64,000 nt of DNA from Nostoc linckia z4 (GTDB lineage: Bacteria > Cyanobacteriota > Cyanobacteriia > Cyanobacteriales > Nostocaceae): positions 1-64,000 of the forward strand of contig NZ_LAHA01000015.1 of NCBI RefSeq assembly GCF_002608075.1, written 5' to 3'. A program made the position numbers and the translations under genes. Positions 25,445-33,410 of the stretch are shown here, in pieces (the first letter of the stretch is position 1; the number at the start of each line of letters is the position of its first letter). The notes below the pieces were generated by a model. That model was not told the DNA's origin and did no database searches. It saw only the letters and a list, made by a program, of their open reading frames with translations.

Positions 25445-26269
25445 CTAAACTGTAGCAGGTGTTAAGATTTTGGCGATCGCCAGGATCTTCCCAGCTTTGG
25501 AACCCCCAACGTTGTAATGTTTGGCTAAAGCATTGACTTGGTTAGTGTCTAGTTTTTTCAGATGCCCTACTTTATCAATAGATGCTTCTAGTTCATCAAC
25601 TAAGACCTTAGTCAAAGTAACATCCGGCTTAGGGGTAACAGGCGCTTTTTTCTCTACCTTAGTAAACCGTTTCTGCACGATCTCGAAAGCCATATCGAAG
25701 TCTAGATAACCTTCGTTAACGCCTTTGGCTTCTAACTTCTCATTGTGCTTAGTGAGTAATTCTGTAGCCTGTTTCTCTAAGAAATACTCGCGTGTTGGAT
25801 GATGCGAGAACTGTACTGTTTTGTCAGTAGTTTCAAGGTGCTTGTGACGATGACGCACCTTATCAAGCATCTTATCGACTGCGGACATTACCTTAGCCGA
25901 TAATGCCGTCAACTCTCTGATAGGATTATCGTTGAGTTTTTTCTCAATTCTTGCGATCGCACCTGTTAACTTTTCTATCTCAGCTTTTTTAAGTTCCGAT
26001 GCTTCACCCTCTAAAGATTTTAGAACATCCTTAGCAGCATTCCTAGTTTTTTCTAGGGTATCGCGCTCGGTCAGCAAAGCATCGTACTCATTCCAAGCGT
26101 CGTAGTCCACAACAATTTCATCGTCTACCACCACTAAACGCCCAAGTCTCACACGTTGCGACATCGGACGGTTAGCTAAGCGTAGTTCCTGATAGAACAC
26201 GCCCTTACCATTAACGGTAATAACAGTGTTTGCCTTATCGTCAGCTTTGGTAATTAAAAGACTAGACAT
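25445..26269 (-). CDS. Helical hypothetical protein, 274 aa
   Basis: The N-terminal 55 residues are beta-rich (MSSLLITKADDKANTVITVN). Residues ~60-190 are coiled coil. The C-terminal 50 residues (LDTNQVNALAKHYNVGGSKA) look like a small helix-turn-helix or SAP-like domain. It is the first gene after the long non-coding stretch and may head the operon going left. Confidence 0.65.
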   Translation of the reverse strand: MSSLLITKADDKANTVITVNGKGVFYQELRLANRPMSQRVRLGRLVVVDDEIVVDYDAWNEYDALLTERDTLEKTRNAAKDVLKSLEGEASELKKAEIEKLTGAIARIEKKLNDNPIRELTALSAKVMSAVDKMLDKVRHRHKHLETTDKTVQFSHHPTREYFLEKQATELLTKHNEKLEAKGVNEGYLDFDMAFEIVQKRFTKVEKKAPVTPKPDVTLTKVLVDELEASIDKVGHLKKLDTNQVNALAKHYNVGGSKAGKILAIAKILTPATV

Positions 26270-26360
26270 AGTGTAAAATTAGTTTGGTGATGTTAACTCG
26301 TAGCAATCAAAGCTACAGACTAAAAGTAACTTCCAGTGTGTAACTTTTTGCCACTAAAAT

Positions 26361-26389
26361 AGGGCGTTAATCCGCTAAATTAACGCCCT
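26361..26389 (-). terminator. Hairpin, likely minus-strand terminator
   Basis: AGGGCGTTAA pairs with TTAACGCCCT around 9 nt and is followed on the minus strand by ATTTTAG. Confidence 0.6.
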
Positions 26390-26925
26390 TAAAAACAGGC
26401 AAACTATTAAAAAACGGTTACTCAAAACTACTCAACCCTACCTACCTTACAACCCTACAAAGTTTTATAAACCTTGTCGTTCAGTAGTCTCAAGTACAAC
26501 GCCTAAATACTTATAGCATATAGCTATGGCTTAGTTATGCCCCGTAAAGCATAGGTCAGATGACCACCCCTACTTTTACCCGTCATCAGCCAGCACGAAC
26601 TGTCACAGCCAATTATTACTAATCAGCGATCGCATTGACTAACCACGCAGTATGTAGTGTAGTGAGATAGGCTGTATCCACCTTATGGTGTGGTGTGGTT
26701 GTATTAACGATTGCCACATTTACCAAGGAATGAAACTCTCTTGGCTACTGCAAACGATACGACTAAAACAAGTGCCTATGAGCGTACTTTTGTAAGCACA
26801 AGCATCATTTAATTTTTACTTTTTTATTCACCTCAAATTTATTTATTTCACATTACTAACTTAGCAGCTTTATCTAAGAATCAAGCATAAGTTTACATAA
26901 GTTTACAATTAAAATTCATCTATAT

Positions 26926-26961
26926 ATAAAAGCCCCCGGTGGCTACTACGGAGGCTTTTAT
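26926..26961 (-). terminator. Terminator after the 75-aa gene
   Basis: On the minus strand ATAAAAGCCTCCG pairs (12 of 13) with CGGGGGCTTTTAT across a 10-nt loop, and the right arm ends in TTTTAT. It lies ~105 bp after the stop of the small DNA-binding gene. Confidence 0.7.
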
Positions 26962-27037
26962 CAAGTATTTTTTATTACAGCCTAATTTTAACTGCTTTAG
27001 ATCCGCGCCCACGCCAAGATCCAGAAAATTTGAGGTT

Positions 27038-27066
27038 TTATCGGATCGGCGGATCGGATCGCGGAT
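27038..27066. promoter_or_regulatory. CGGATC-rich repeat cluster
   Basis: Four CGGATC hexamers occur in under 30 bp with 1-3 bp spacing, ending against the stop codon of the 75-aa gene. Possible protein-binding array; function unknown. Confidence 0.45.
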
Positions 27067-27293
27067 CAAGTTTTACTAGGCTTGCGTCCAGATAATTTTG
27101 GTAAAATTATGCCGTTAATTCTCGCGCATTTACTTACGGCATCAGGTTTGATTTCCTTACCAGTTTCTTCAGAAAGAATTTTAGCTAGTTCGGGGTAAGA
27201 CCAGTCTCGCTTTTGAGCTTCAGCTTCTTTGATTAATTCTTTAACGCGCTCAGGATCTATCGTCCTTGGCGCTCCCATCTTCAACACTGCCAT
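27066..27293 (-). CDS. Small HTH-type DNA-binding protein, 75 aa
   Basis: The sequence (WSYPELAKILSEETGKEIKP, then DAVSKCARINGI) fits a single helix-turn-helix with a long first turn. The C-terminus is basic (SGRKPSKT). A second in-frame ATG at residue 6 (MGAPRT) is equally plausible. Its own 3' flank contains the CGGATC cluster. Confidence 0.68.
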   Translation of the reverse strand: MAVLKMGAPRTIDPERVKELIKEAEAQKRDWSYPELAKILSEETGKEIKPDAVSKCARINGIILPKLSGRKPSKT

Positions 27294-27387
27294 ACCATTA
27301 CCAATCTCTAACAGACTTATCTTAGCAAAATCAATACTAAGTCTACATACTCTTTCTCAACTTTAACTCTGATATACAAGGAGTCTG

Positions 27388-27849
27388 CTATTTCCATGTT
27401 TTACATTCAAAAAAAATCAAGACAAAGTGATTCAACTCCAAGAATTCAATTTGTGCCGGAGTAACTTTCACCAAAATCCCCTGTGGTTTTGGTTGATTGT
27501 GCCTTTTACGAACTTTGAAAAATGTTCCAGAGCAACTTGAGACAAAACTAGAGGAATCATTTTCTAGGTAATTAGCTTGCACTAAAGCATCTAAAACTGA
27601 ACCTTGCAGATTATCGGCATCACTGCTGAAAAAGTTGATGAATTGGCACTCAACACGACAAGGTATCGGTGCTGGGGGATAATTTTGCATTTGAAGCGCG
27701 ATCGCACTTATGGCGTTTTCTTTCCAATCTCCATATTTTTGGGCAGTATAAATCATTCCCGTCCGCCAGTTAGTCCGCGGACGGGCCTTACCAACACCCC
27801 TTCCCGATAACCAAAATAGTGCTTCAGTTTGAAATTCAGTAGCTAACAT
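27388..27849 (-). CDS. rusA: RusA-like Holliday-junction resolvase, 153 aa
   Basis: The order of features fits RusA-family endonucleases: GKARPRTNWRTG near the N-terminus, DADNLQGSVLDAL with the catalytic acidic cluster, and YLENDSSS further on. The family cleaves Holliday junctions in phage or plasmid recombination. One usual Asp in the last motif is Asn (ENDS), a variation within the family. The C-terminal extension is hydrophobic. It lies directly downstream of the membrane-anchored nuclease gene in the same direction. Confidence 0.8.
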   Translation of the reverse strand: MLATEFQTEALFWLSGRGVGKARPRTNWRTGMIYTAQKYGDWKENAISAIALQMQNYPPAPIPCRVECQFINFFSSDADNLQGSVLDALVQANYLENDSSSFVSSCSGTFFKVRKRHNQPKPQGILVKVTPAQIEFLELNHFVLIFFECKTWK

Positions 27850-27862
27850 TTTTAGTCTCTAA

Positions 27863-28648
27863 TTATACAGAATCAAGAAGTTTATTCAAATTATAAACAG
27901 AATTCTCCGTCCCATTGCTTTGATTATTATGTCGTTTATCATCTCCAGATTCTAAGTCTGCATAGGATTTTTCGACTTCTAACTCTGGCTCAGAAATTAG
28001 TTCAACAGGCAATATGTTGCGCTCGCTACTATGCATAAAAGTATTGTTGATTCCGTTTTGTTTGAGTTGATTATTTTGTCGTGGTTTTGGTATCGGTATC
28101 GTGCTGAGAAACACCACAATTGCTAGCGCAAGTAATATAGGATGCGATTTCACTAACTCAAACAACCACTGTAATTTTATTTTAGGTAATTGAGGCAGTG
28201 AAAGTGGAGGAACTTGAAATTTGGGAATTCGTAACCAAGAAGTAGCTGTTTTATATCCCGGTTGCCATTCTTTTTCAAGATTGACAAACACAACCTTTAC
28301 ACGGGGATCTTGTTGAACCATCGAAGCGGTAGTGAAGGCTGATTTTTGCTCCCTAGCTTCGGAAGTCAAAAACCCCATTACTACCAACTTACGTTTGTTT
28401 CCTAAGCCATAAAGATTCAATTGTCCGACAGCTTGATAAATTGTGTTGCGGTCGAGATATTTTTTGACCTCGATAATCGCCCCATCCATCCAATCACTAA
28501 CGATATCGGCCCGACCACCGTTTGCGCCTGCTTCTAGCTTGACTCCGTAACCTTGTTCTTGGAGGCGCTCAGCTAAATACTTTTGTAAGTGCTTTTCTTG
28601 CCAGCGTTCAGGGAACCCGGCAAGTTCTACAAATTGTGATGGGTGCAT
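27863..28648 (-). CDS. PD-(D/E)XK-like nuclease with a membrane helix, 261 aa
   Basis: The N-terminal domain has KLEAGANGGRADIVSDW and GAIIEVKKYL, the D...ExK pattern of restriction-endonuclease-fold enzymes, then YQAVGQLNLYG. Residues ~168-186 (HPILLALAIVVFLSTIPIP) form a membrane segment. A polar ~75-residue tail follows. A nuclease tethered to the membrane beside an FtsK-like ATPase suggests DNA processing at the envelope (inference). Catalytic assignment is by motif only. Confidence 0.75.
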   Translation of the reverse strand: MHPSQFVELAGFPERWQEKHLQKYLAERLQEQGYGVKLEAGANGGRADIVSDWMDGAIIEVKKYLDRNTIYQAVGQLNLYGLGNKRKLVVMGFLTSEAREQKSAFTTASMVQQDPRVKVVFVNLEKEWQPGYKTATSWLRIPKFQVPPLSLPQLPKIKLQWLFELVKSHPILLALAIVVFLSTIPIPKPRQNNQLKQNGINNTFMHSSERNILPVELISEPELEVEKSYADLESGDDKRHNNQSNGTENSVYNLNKLLDSV

Positions 28649-28651
28649 AAG

Positions 28652-28690
28652 TTTAATTCGTAATTCGTAATTCGTAATTCGTAATTATTT
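28652..28690. repeat. AATTCGT repeat, left flank of the four-helix-bundle gene
   Basis: About five units of GTAATTC. The complementary units lie at 29043-29083 on the other side of the gene, making an inverted pair. Confidence 0.8.
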
Positions 28691-29044
28691 TTCTTTTAGT
28701 TTTTTGGTGGAAGAGACTAGGATTTTGCCGATTTCGTTGGCTTCTTGTAGAAGCAACTCGAATTTTTGTTTTTCTACTAGTCCCGATTCAATTAAGATTT
28801 CTAGCCAGTATTGGGTTTCTCTGGCTTCCTTAAGTGCAATTTCTAGTTTGTTGATAAAATCTTTATCAGACTGCGCTGATTGTGCTTCTCTGACGTTTGC
28901 CCCAATTGAAGTACCAGAACGCAATAGTTGTCTTGATAACGTTCTTGTAACCCCAGACTTTTCATCAAGAAAGCTGCAAGCTTTCACAATCCTAATCGCA
29001 AACGCCTTCGTTCTATCTGTAATACTAATTTGATTGCTTGTCAT
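28685..29044 (-). CDS. Four-helix-bundle protein (23S rRNA intervening-sequence type), 119 aa
   Basis: The sequence SRQLLRSGTSIGANVREAQS, then LEIALKEARETQYWLEIL, is diagnostic of the S23/four-helix-bundle family first seen in 23S rRNA intervening sequences. The length is normal for the family. The biochemical role is not firmly known. The gene is bracketed by inverted AT-rich repeats, as if carried as a cassette. Confidence 0.9.
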   Translation of the reverse strand: MTSNQISITDRTKAFAIRIVKACSFLDEKSGVTRTLSRQLLRSGTSIGANVREAQSAQSDKDFINKLEIALKEARETQYWLEILIESGLVEKQKFELLLQEANEIGKILVSSTKKLKEK

Positions 29045-29083
29045 AAATTACGAATTACGAATTACGAATTACGAATTATCCCG
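29043..29083. repeat. AATTACG repeat, right flank of the four-helix-bundle gene
   Basis: About five units of AATTACG, complementary to the array at 28652-28690. The array runs into the stop of the ATPase gene. Confidence 0.8.
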
Positions 29084-30632
29084 GTATTTTGTCAAATCTA
29101 TAAGCCTGAAATCTGCTATTGATTGTTCCAGCTTGAATAATTCCATCACCTCGTCCCTGGAGCGAGGTTACAACTTCGCCGTGCCTGTGAAGCACCATTC
29201 GCCCATCAATCGCTTCGATACAGCGAAAGGCTATTCGTGCTGGTAGATTTGCTCTGAGGTCTGGCGGTAATCCTTGGGGGTCTTCTTTAGAGCGTTTAGA
29301 GCCGTGTTGCAACCCAATTACTATATGAATCCTTAATCCCCGCCCTCTGCGTGCGACTTCACAAAGTTGATCGTCGTAAAGTTTACGAAGTTTATCGTCG
29401 AAAGGCACAGTTCCTTTATATTCGTCAACTAACAAAATCCAAGGTTGCTGTGCAGCTAATTCAGACTTATTCATTGAGTTGCGGCGATCGCACTCCTGGT
29501 AATATTCGCCAACATATTCAAAAGTTTTGCCCATATCATTGGCGGTAATTGTAGGGAAGCGCTCGGCAAAATCTTCATAATCACTAACTTTACCACCACA
29601 GATATCTACTCTTCCTCCCTGAGCCAAAAGGCAATAAGCAGCAGAGCGTAGAAAATTAGATTTACCAGAACCAGTTGTGCCGACTACCAACACCTGGGGA
29701 GTATCTTCGTTGCCCAAATCGATAACCACTTCCCCATCAAGGGACTGTCCCAAAACTATTAATCTTCCCCCTTGCTGCCACTCACGAATTGGGAAGTCAT
29801 AAAATGTGCGTTCGGTTGCTCCTAATCCCACCTCCACTGCTACTTGTTCGCTACCAAAAACGTACATGGGAAATTCTTCATCCTTTCCCAGGGAAACTTT
29901 TGCAGCTTTTTTCCACTTCGGCAGTAAGTGGTAATCCACCGTCCGCAGACTAAAAATTAAACGCTGGTAACTCGGTGCTTTATCAATCTTCAAACATTCG
30001 GTTTTCAATCCCACAACCGCAGCTGCTTTTTGTAGTTGAATCGTTGTATCTGATTGTTGTTGAATTTGTAGCGCTGCTGCTTGCGATATCGCGGTAGTTT
30101 GGGGAACTGATTGAGCGATGAATTGTTGCTCTTGTAATTCCGTTTGTCGATTTTGAGCAATCAATTTTGCTTGCTCCATTTGCATTTGAGCATCGGAAAC
30201 CGCAGTCAAAACATCTCCAATAGACGCACCATTTTGAACCATTCCCAGCGCCATCTGCACCACCGGGCCGTTCTTCCCAGTTAGTTGTAGCAGCTGTGTA
30301 AATATTGGTGCTGTTTGTTCTAACAATACCAACTGTCTTTCAATAGATTTATCTGCCTGTTCGTTGGCAAGTTTTGACTCGGCGGCGGATTGCAAATACT
30401 GTAATTGCTCTTCTACTTGGGTATCTTTCAGTACTCGTAAAGTATCTTCTGTGCGCTCGATGTCTTCGTACTTTTTACCCATTCCTTGGAGCATACAAAT
30501 GGCATTAACTCCAAATGCGATCGCGGCGACATTCCTCGGATAAAATAACCAAGGCTCATTTTTATTAGCAGATAACACAAACACCACCGCGAGCGCACCT
30601 TGCCCTATAATTCCTAACCAACGAAAAAACAT
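29076..30632 (-). CDS. FtsK/SpoIIIE-like DNA-translocase ATPase with N-terminal membrane region, 518 aa
   Basis: Two hydrophobic segments at residues ~5-22 and ~32-50 anchor it in the membrane. Residues ~60-215 are helical and glutamine-rich. The ATPase domain has Walker A VVGTTGSGKSNFLRS (near 318-325) and Walker B WILLVDEY (398-405), followed by RRGRGLRIHIVIGLQ, typical of FtsK/HerA ATPases. I prefer the internal ATG (MFFRWLG) to GTG three codons earlier. It overlaps the 73-aa membrane protein gene by 19 bp. A role in plasmid DNA transport or conjugation is plausible; no relaxase or secretion gene is visible. Confidence 0.82.
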   Translation of the reverse strand: MFFRWLGIIGQGALAVVFVLSANKNEPWLFYPRNVAAIAFGVNAICMLQGMGKKYEDIERTEDTLRVLKDTQVEEQLQYLQSAAESKLANEQADKSIERQLVLLEQTAPIFTQLLQLTGKNGPVVQMALGMVQNGASIGDVLTAVSDAQMQMEQAKLIAQNRQTELQEQQFIAQSVPQTTAISQAAALQIQQQSDTTIQLQKAAAVVGLKTECLKIDKAPSYQRLIFSLRTVDYHLLPKWKKAAKVSLGKDEEFPMYVFGSEQVAVEVGLGATERTFYDFPIREWQQGGRLIVLGQSLDGEVVIDLGNEDTPQVLVVGTTGSGKSNFLRSAAYCLLAQGGRVDICGGKVSDYEDFAERFPTITANDMGKTFEYVGEYYQECDRRNSMNKSELAAQQPWILLVDEYKGTVPFDDKLRKLYDDQLCEVARRGRGLRIHIVIGLQHGSKRSKEDPQGLPPDLRANLPARIAFRCIEAIDGRMVLHRHGEVVTSLQGRGDGIIQAGTINSRFQAYRFDKIPG

Positions 30633-30835
30633 TTCGACCACCCAAAGACTAATCCAACCGCCACAGCTTGGAATGTAAGCGAATTATTTTGATGCCCTTT
30701 TAGATAAAAAATTACTGCTGCAAGTGCGATCGCATACTGTGAGTGAGAGAGTACCGCAATCAATTGTGCGAATGCACTTGCAACAACAAATCCAAACACA
30801 GACTGCAAAATCTTGCAAATTTCAGAGCCACTCAT
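30614..30835 (-). CDS. Small membrane protein, 73 aa
   Basis: Begins MSGSEICKILQ and has two hydrophobic stretches (VFGFVVASAFAQLIAVL and YAIALAAVIFYL). The ATG overlaps the upstream stop (ATGA). It is likely coexpressed with the FtsK-like ATPase and may assist it at the membrane (inference). Confidence 0.68.
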   Translation of the reverse strand: MSGSEICKILQSVFGFVVASAFAQLIAVLSHSQYAIALAAVIFYLKGHQNNSLTFQAVAVGLVFGWSKCFFVG

Positions 30836-31062
30836 GAATATCCTTGTTGCATTGCTAAAATAATTTGTTTGCAATACTCGTTATTTGCGTTAATGATGGT
30901 GTTTATAGCGTCGCGAACATCAGAAGATTCTGCGTATTCTGAAGATACAAATTCCAGCAACGAACTAATTACTTCATTATTAGAATCAACCAACTTTTGT
31001 CCTGCATGAATAACTTGTAAAAAAGTTGATTCAGAGTTGTTAGTCGTAACTACCGCAATCAT
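30832..31062 (-). CDS. Hypothetical acidic protein, 76 aa
   Basis: Helical acidic protein (EVISSLLEFVSSEYAESSDV). Family unknown. It overlaps the membrane protein gene downstream and abuts the 57-aa gene upstream. Confidence 0.65.
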   Translation of the reverse strand: MIAVVTTNNSESTFLQVIHAGQKLVDSNNEVISSLLEFVSSEYAESSDVRDAINTIINANNEYCKQIILAMQQGYS

Positions 31063-31236
31063 TTAGTATCTCCTGATAACTTTCTTAGGTTGATGCTGAA
31101 TCCAAAATCCGAAAACGCCACACCCGGATAACCCAATACCAAGCCAAATTAGCTTACGTGCTTCAAATTTTTGTACGCCAAAACAACCAATTCCAAAGCA
31201 GACAATCAAAAATGCTGTAACTGCAATTTTTTTCAT
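31063..31236 (-). CDS. Small membrane protein, 57 aa
   Basis: Has two membrane segments (KKIAVTAFLIVCFGIGCFG and LIWLGIGLSGCGVFGFW) and a basic end KKVIRRY. The start overlaps the upstream stop as TAATG. The stop abuts the next ATG. Unknown function within the FtsK-like cluster. Confidence 0.6.
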   Translation of the reverse strand: MKKIAVTAFLIVCFGIGCFGVQKFEARKLIWLGIGLSGCGVFGFWIQHQPKKVIRRY

Positions 31237-31886
31237 TACGATGCTTTTATCCTTTGTGTAACTCCAAATGAAGCGCCTGAATATCTTGCTTCTCTAAGTT
31301 GACGGAACTTATCAACTAAAGAAGTTGTTTGCTCCTCGTAAGGTGTTGGCTCTTTTTTAGTCGTTTCAGTTGTTAATCGCTCTTGCTTTTTAGCTTTATT
31401 TTCTGTGTATTGAGAAGCAATGCGATTAAGACTAAGCTCTAAATCGTATTGTTTGCTGGCGATCGCACTTCTAGAATCGCCAACAATTTTTCTGTATTCA
31501 GCTTCTAAACCCGCAAGACTTGTTTTCAAGTCTTTCTCCAACTGAGCAATAGTTACTCTAGATTGAGCAACATTTTCACTCACAGTAGATTGAGTTTCTC
31601 TGACTTTAACCAGAGCTTTTAAATATCTAGAAATTGCTGTCGAATATTCACCCCAGTTTTTTGATTGAAGTTCAGCACCTTTAGCTTTTTCAATAGCAGA
31701 AGCTACATCTTCATCGCTCAAGTCGCCAAAAACTTTAAACCCAGCAGGCAGCATATCAGCAATACGCTGAGCGTTTTCCCAAACCTCCAATTCCAAACCA
31801 AAATGGGAATCGGGAAAGACGATCGCATTGGTAATACTGCCATTTAAGTCAGAAAGGTCTAAATCATTCGACTTTTGTTTTGCCAT
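31236..31886 (-). CDS. Coiled-coil hypothetical protein, 216 aa
   Basis: Residues ~80-175 are predicted coiled coil (TVSENVAQSRVTIAQLEKDL). The N-terminal 75 residues are a compact acidic region. No family is recognised. It lies in the run of genes with the FtsK-like ATPase. Confidence 0.65.
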   Translation of the reverse strand: MAKQKSNDLDLSDLNGSITNAIVFPDSHFGLELEVWENAQRIADMLPAGFKVFGDLSDEDVASAIEKAKGAELQSKNWGEYSTAISRYLKALVKVRETQSTVSENVAQSRVTIAQLEKDLKTSLAGLEAEYRKIVGDSRSAIASKQYDLELSLNRIASQYTENKAKKQERLTTETTKKEPTPYEEQTTSLVDKFRQLREARYSGASFGVTQRIKAS

Positions 31887-32052
31887 TGTTAATAACCTCT
31901 ACTTCTTGGCTTAAAAACAAATTCCATCTCGCCCTTACCAACCCACCAATAGCATCATCAGCGTTGATGCCGTAACAGTAGTAAACACCATCCGGATATA
32001 TTACTTTAGCGAGATAAAGCTCCTTACGCACTGGCTCGACGGTTATTTTCAT
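31864..32052 (-). CDS. Hypothetical protein, 62 aa
   Basis: MKITVEPVRKELYLAKVIYP is soluble and beta-like, with aromatic residues (YYCYGINADDA). The start overlaps the upstream stop by 4 bp and the stop overlaps the coiled-coil gene by 23 bp. Confidence 0.62.
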   Translation of the reverse strand: MKITVEPVRKELYLAKVIYPDGVYYCYGINADDAIGGLVRARWNLFLSQEVEVINNGKTKVE

Positions 32053-32510
32053 CTGACATTAATTAGCGAATCACAAGGCTTATACTCTACAAAAACATCA
32101 TCTTCAAAAGCTTGCCATTTTCCATCAAGGGAACGGAAGTAACGAACATTGTCTTCAAGTTTTATTTCCAGGTTTAAGTCTGGAAATTTCAACAAATTAT
32201 CCTGCTTAATTACTCTTATTACTTCAACGTCCCTATCAATTTGCATTCCTAAAGTTAAAGGAGTGCCTTTTTTCTTGTACTGCTGCCAGTAGTAGGAAAA
32301 CTGATTTTTATCTAAGAAATTGACATTGCATACAGGACTACCAGATTCAAACAACAATGCAAATATTCCTAAATCTGGATGATGAATTTTACCTATACCT
32401 AAGTTCGCTTCGTAGTTCCAGTAGGCTCTGTGGAAGTCTGCGGTTTGCAAAATATTTGCTCCAATTTTTTGACGACAATTTTGGCAATAGATTGACGAAA
32501 TAATGACCAA
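32049..32510 (-). CDS. Hypothetical protein, up to 153 aa; start uncertain
   Basis: The C-terminal ~110 residues look genuine (FLDKNQFSYYWQQYKKKG). The longest reading begins at TTG and overlaps the upstream gene by 112 bp in another frame, so the first ~37 residues may not be translated. No alternative ATG lies nearby. The stop overlaps the next ATG. Family unknown. Confidence 0.5.
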   Translation of the reverse strand: MVIISSIYCQNCRQKIGANILQTADFHRAYWNYEANLGIGKIHHPDLGIFALLFESGSPVCNVNFLDKNQFSYYWQQYKKKGTPLTLGMQIDRDVEVIRVIKQDNLLKFPDLNLEIKLEDNVRYFRSLDGKWQAFEDDVFVEYKPCDSLINVR

Positions 32511-32911
32511 GCGTGGTTTTGTTGGATTTTTAGTTGGGCGGCAGCAATTTCAGCATCGCTGGGTAGAATGCTGCCACAGGTTTCCAAATTTTGAATGGCT
32601 TGGCGGAATGTCACCACCTCAGCATTAGCTGGGATATTGGGGGCAACAGCACTAGATAATCTCTGCAATGCTCCTTTTACTGTTGCGGATTCATTTTTGA
32701 CGCGCTCTAATTCTTGTTGCATCAGTTGGATGGTTGTGGCATTGCTTTGAGCGATAGTACGCTCAAAATCAATTAAGTAATTTTCGAGCTGCTGATTTAC
32801 TAAACCCTGGACTATTTGGGAAATTTGGTGGATTGCCTTACCTTCTGATAATGCTTGAATTGAGGCTTGAATTTCAGGCGATAGGTTTGGCGTTGCATCG
32901 GAGTCCTGCAT
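32399..32911 (-). CDS. Hypothetical helical protein, 170 aa
   Basis: Mostly helical with heptad-like stretches (TIQLMQQELERVKNESATVK) and a basic end (STEPTGTTKRT). No membrane segment. It overlaps the coiled-coil gene upstream by 38 bp. Confidence 0.65.
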   Translation of the reverse strand: MQDSDATPNLSPEIQASIQALSEGKAIHQISQIVQGLVNQQLENYLIDFERTIAQSNATTIQLMQQELERVKNESATVKGALQRLSSAVAPNIPANAEVVTFRQAIQNLETCGSILPSDAEIAAAQLKIQQNHAWSLFRQSIAKIVVKKLEQIFCKPQTSTEPTGTTKRT

Positions 32912-33410
32912 CGGTTTCTTCCCAGGTAATTTCGATTTTCAATCTAGAAGCAAATGCTTCTACAGTTTTTCTCATATCCTCTTCGGATAAAAGTTCACAA
33001 GCATCGATAAGTTTTGGCAGATCTACATCAATAAATTGCTGTTGCTGTTGCAGTTTGAATTTCTTCATTTTTTCGGCGAACTCTGCCCTAGCTTGCTGCA
33101 TCCCAGAAAGCCTTGCCTTTTCAGTTGCCGCCAATCGACCCAGTTCAACGGTTTTAGCCAACTTTTCCTCGTCCGATGCTAGAGCATCAATCTCCCGCTT
33201 GGACTGTATCAAACGCCCAATCATAGCAGCGCATAAATCTGCATCAAACGAGATTTCCAACTCTTGGATTAATAAAGCCTGGGCCTGCGGTATTTCTGTT
33301 GGAATTGTGCTGCTGATTTCGTTTTTTGGTCGTCGGGCCAAAATACTTTTAGATTTCGACTCAATTTCTGTATGTTCCGGAGCCACCGTCAACTGATTAC
33401 TACGAGCCAT
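32874..33410 (-). CDS. Coiled-coil hypothetical protein, 178 aa
   Basis: Residues ~60-140 form a coiled coil (KFKLQQQQQFIDVDLPKLID), with a glutamine run. A basic region (SKSILARRPKNE) is near the N-terminus. It overlaps the start of the next gene and shares one base with the upstream stop. Unrecognised. Confidence 0.65.
   Translation of the reverse strand: MARSNQLTVAPEHTEIESKSKSILARRPKNEISSTIPTEIPQAQALLIQELEISFDADLCAAMIGRLIQSKREIDALASDEEKLAKTVELGRLAATEKARLSGMQQARAEFAEKMKKFKLQQQQQFIDVDLPKLIDACELLSEEDMRKTVEAFASRLKIEITWEETDAGLRCNAKPIA

Larger units (their letters stand above)
26280..27065. other. Long non-coding stretch with hairpins and direct repeats
   Basis: No gene seen over about 0.8 kb, unusual for this dense window. 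It has a terminator-like hairpin at 26361-26389 and another at 26926-26961. There is a direct repeat ATAAGTTTAC x2 at about 26887-26906 and an AT-rich run at 26800-26920. A CGGATC cluster lies at 27038-27066, abutting the end of a small DNA-binding protein gene. It could be a promoter/control region or an origin; the sequence does not decide. Confidence 0.6.

Noticed and set aside
32833..33396. Plus-strand frame of 187 codons
   Set aside because: Antisense to two well-supported coiled-coil genes; serine-rich composition typical of a reverse-strand shadow.
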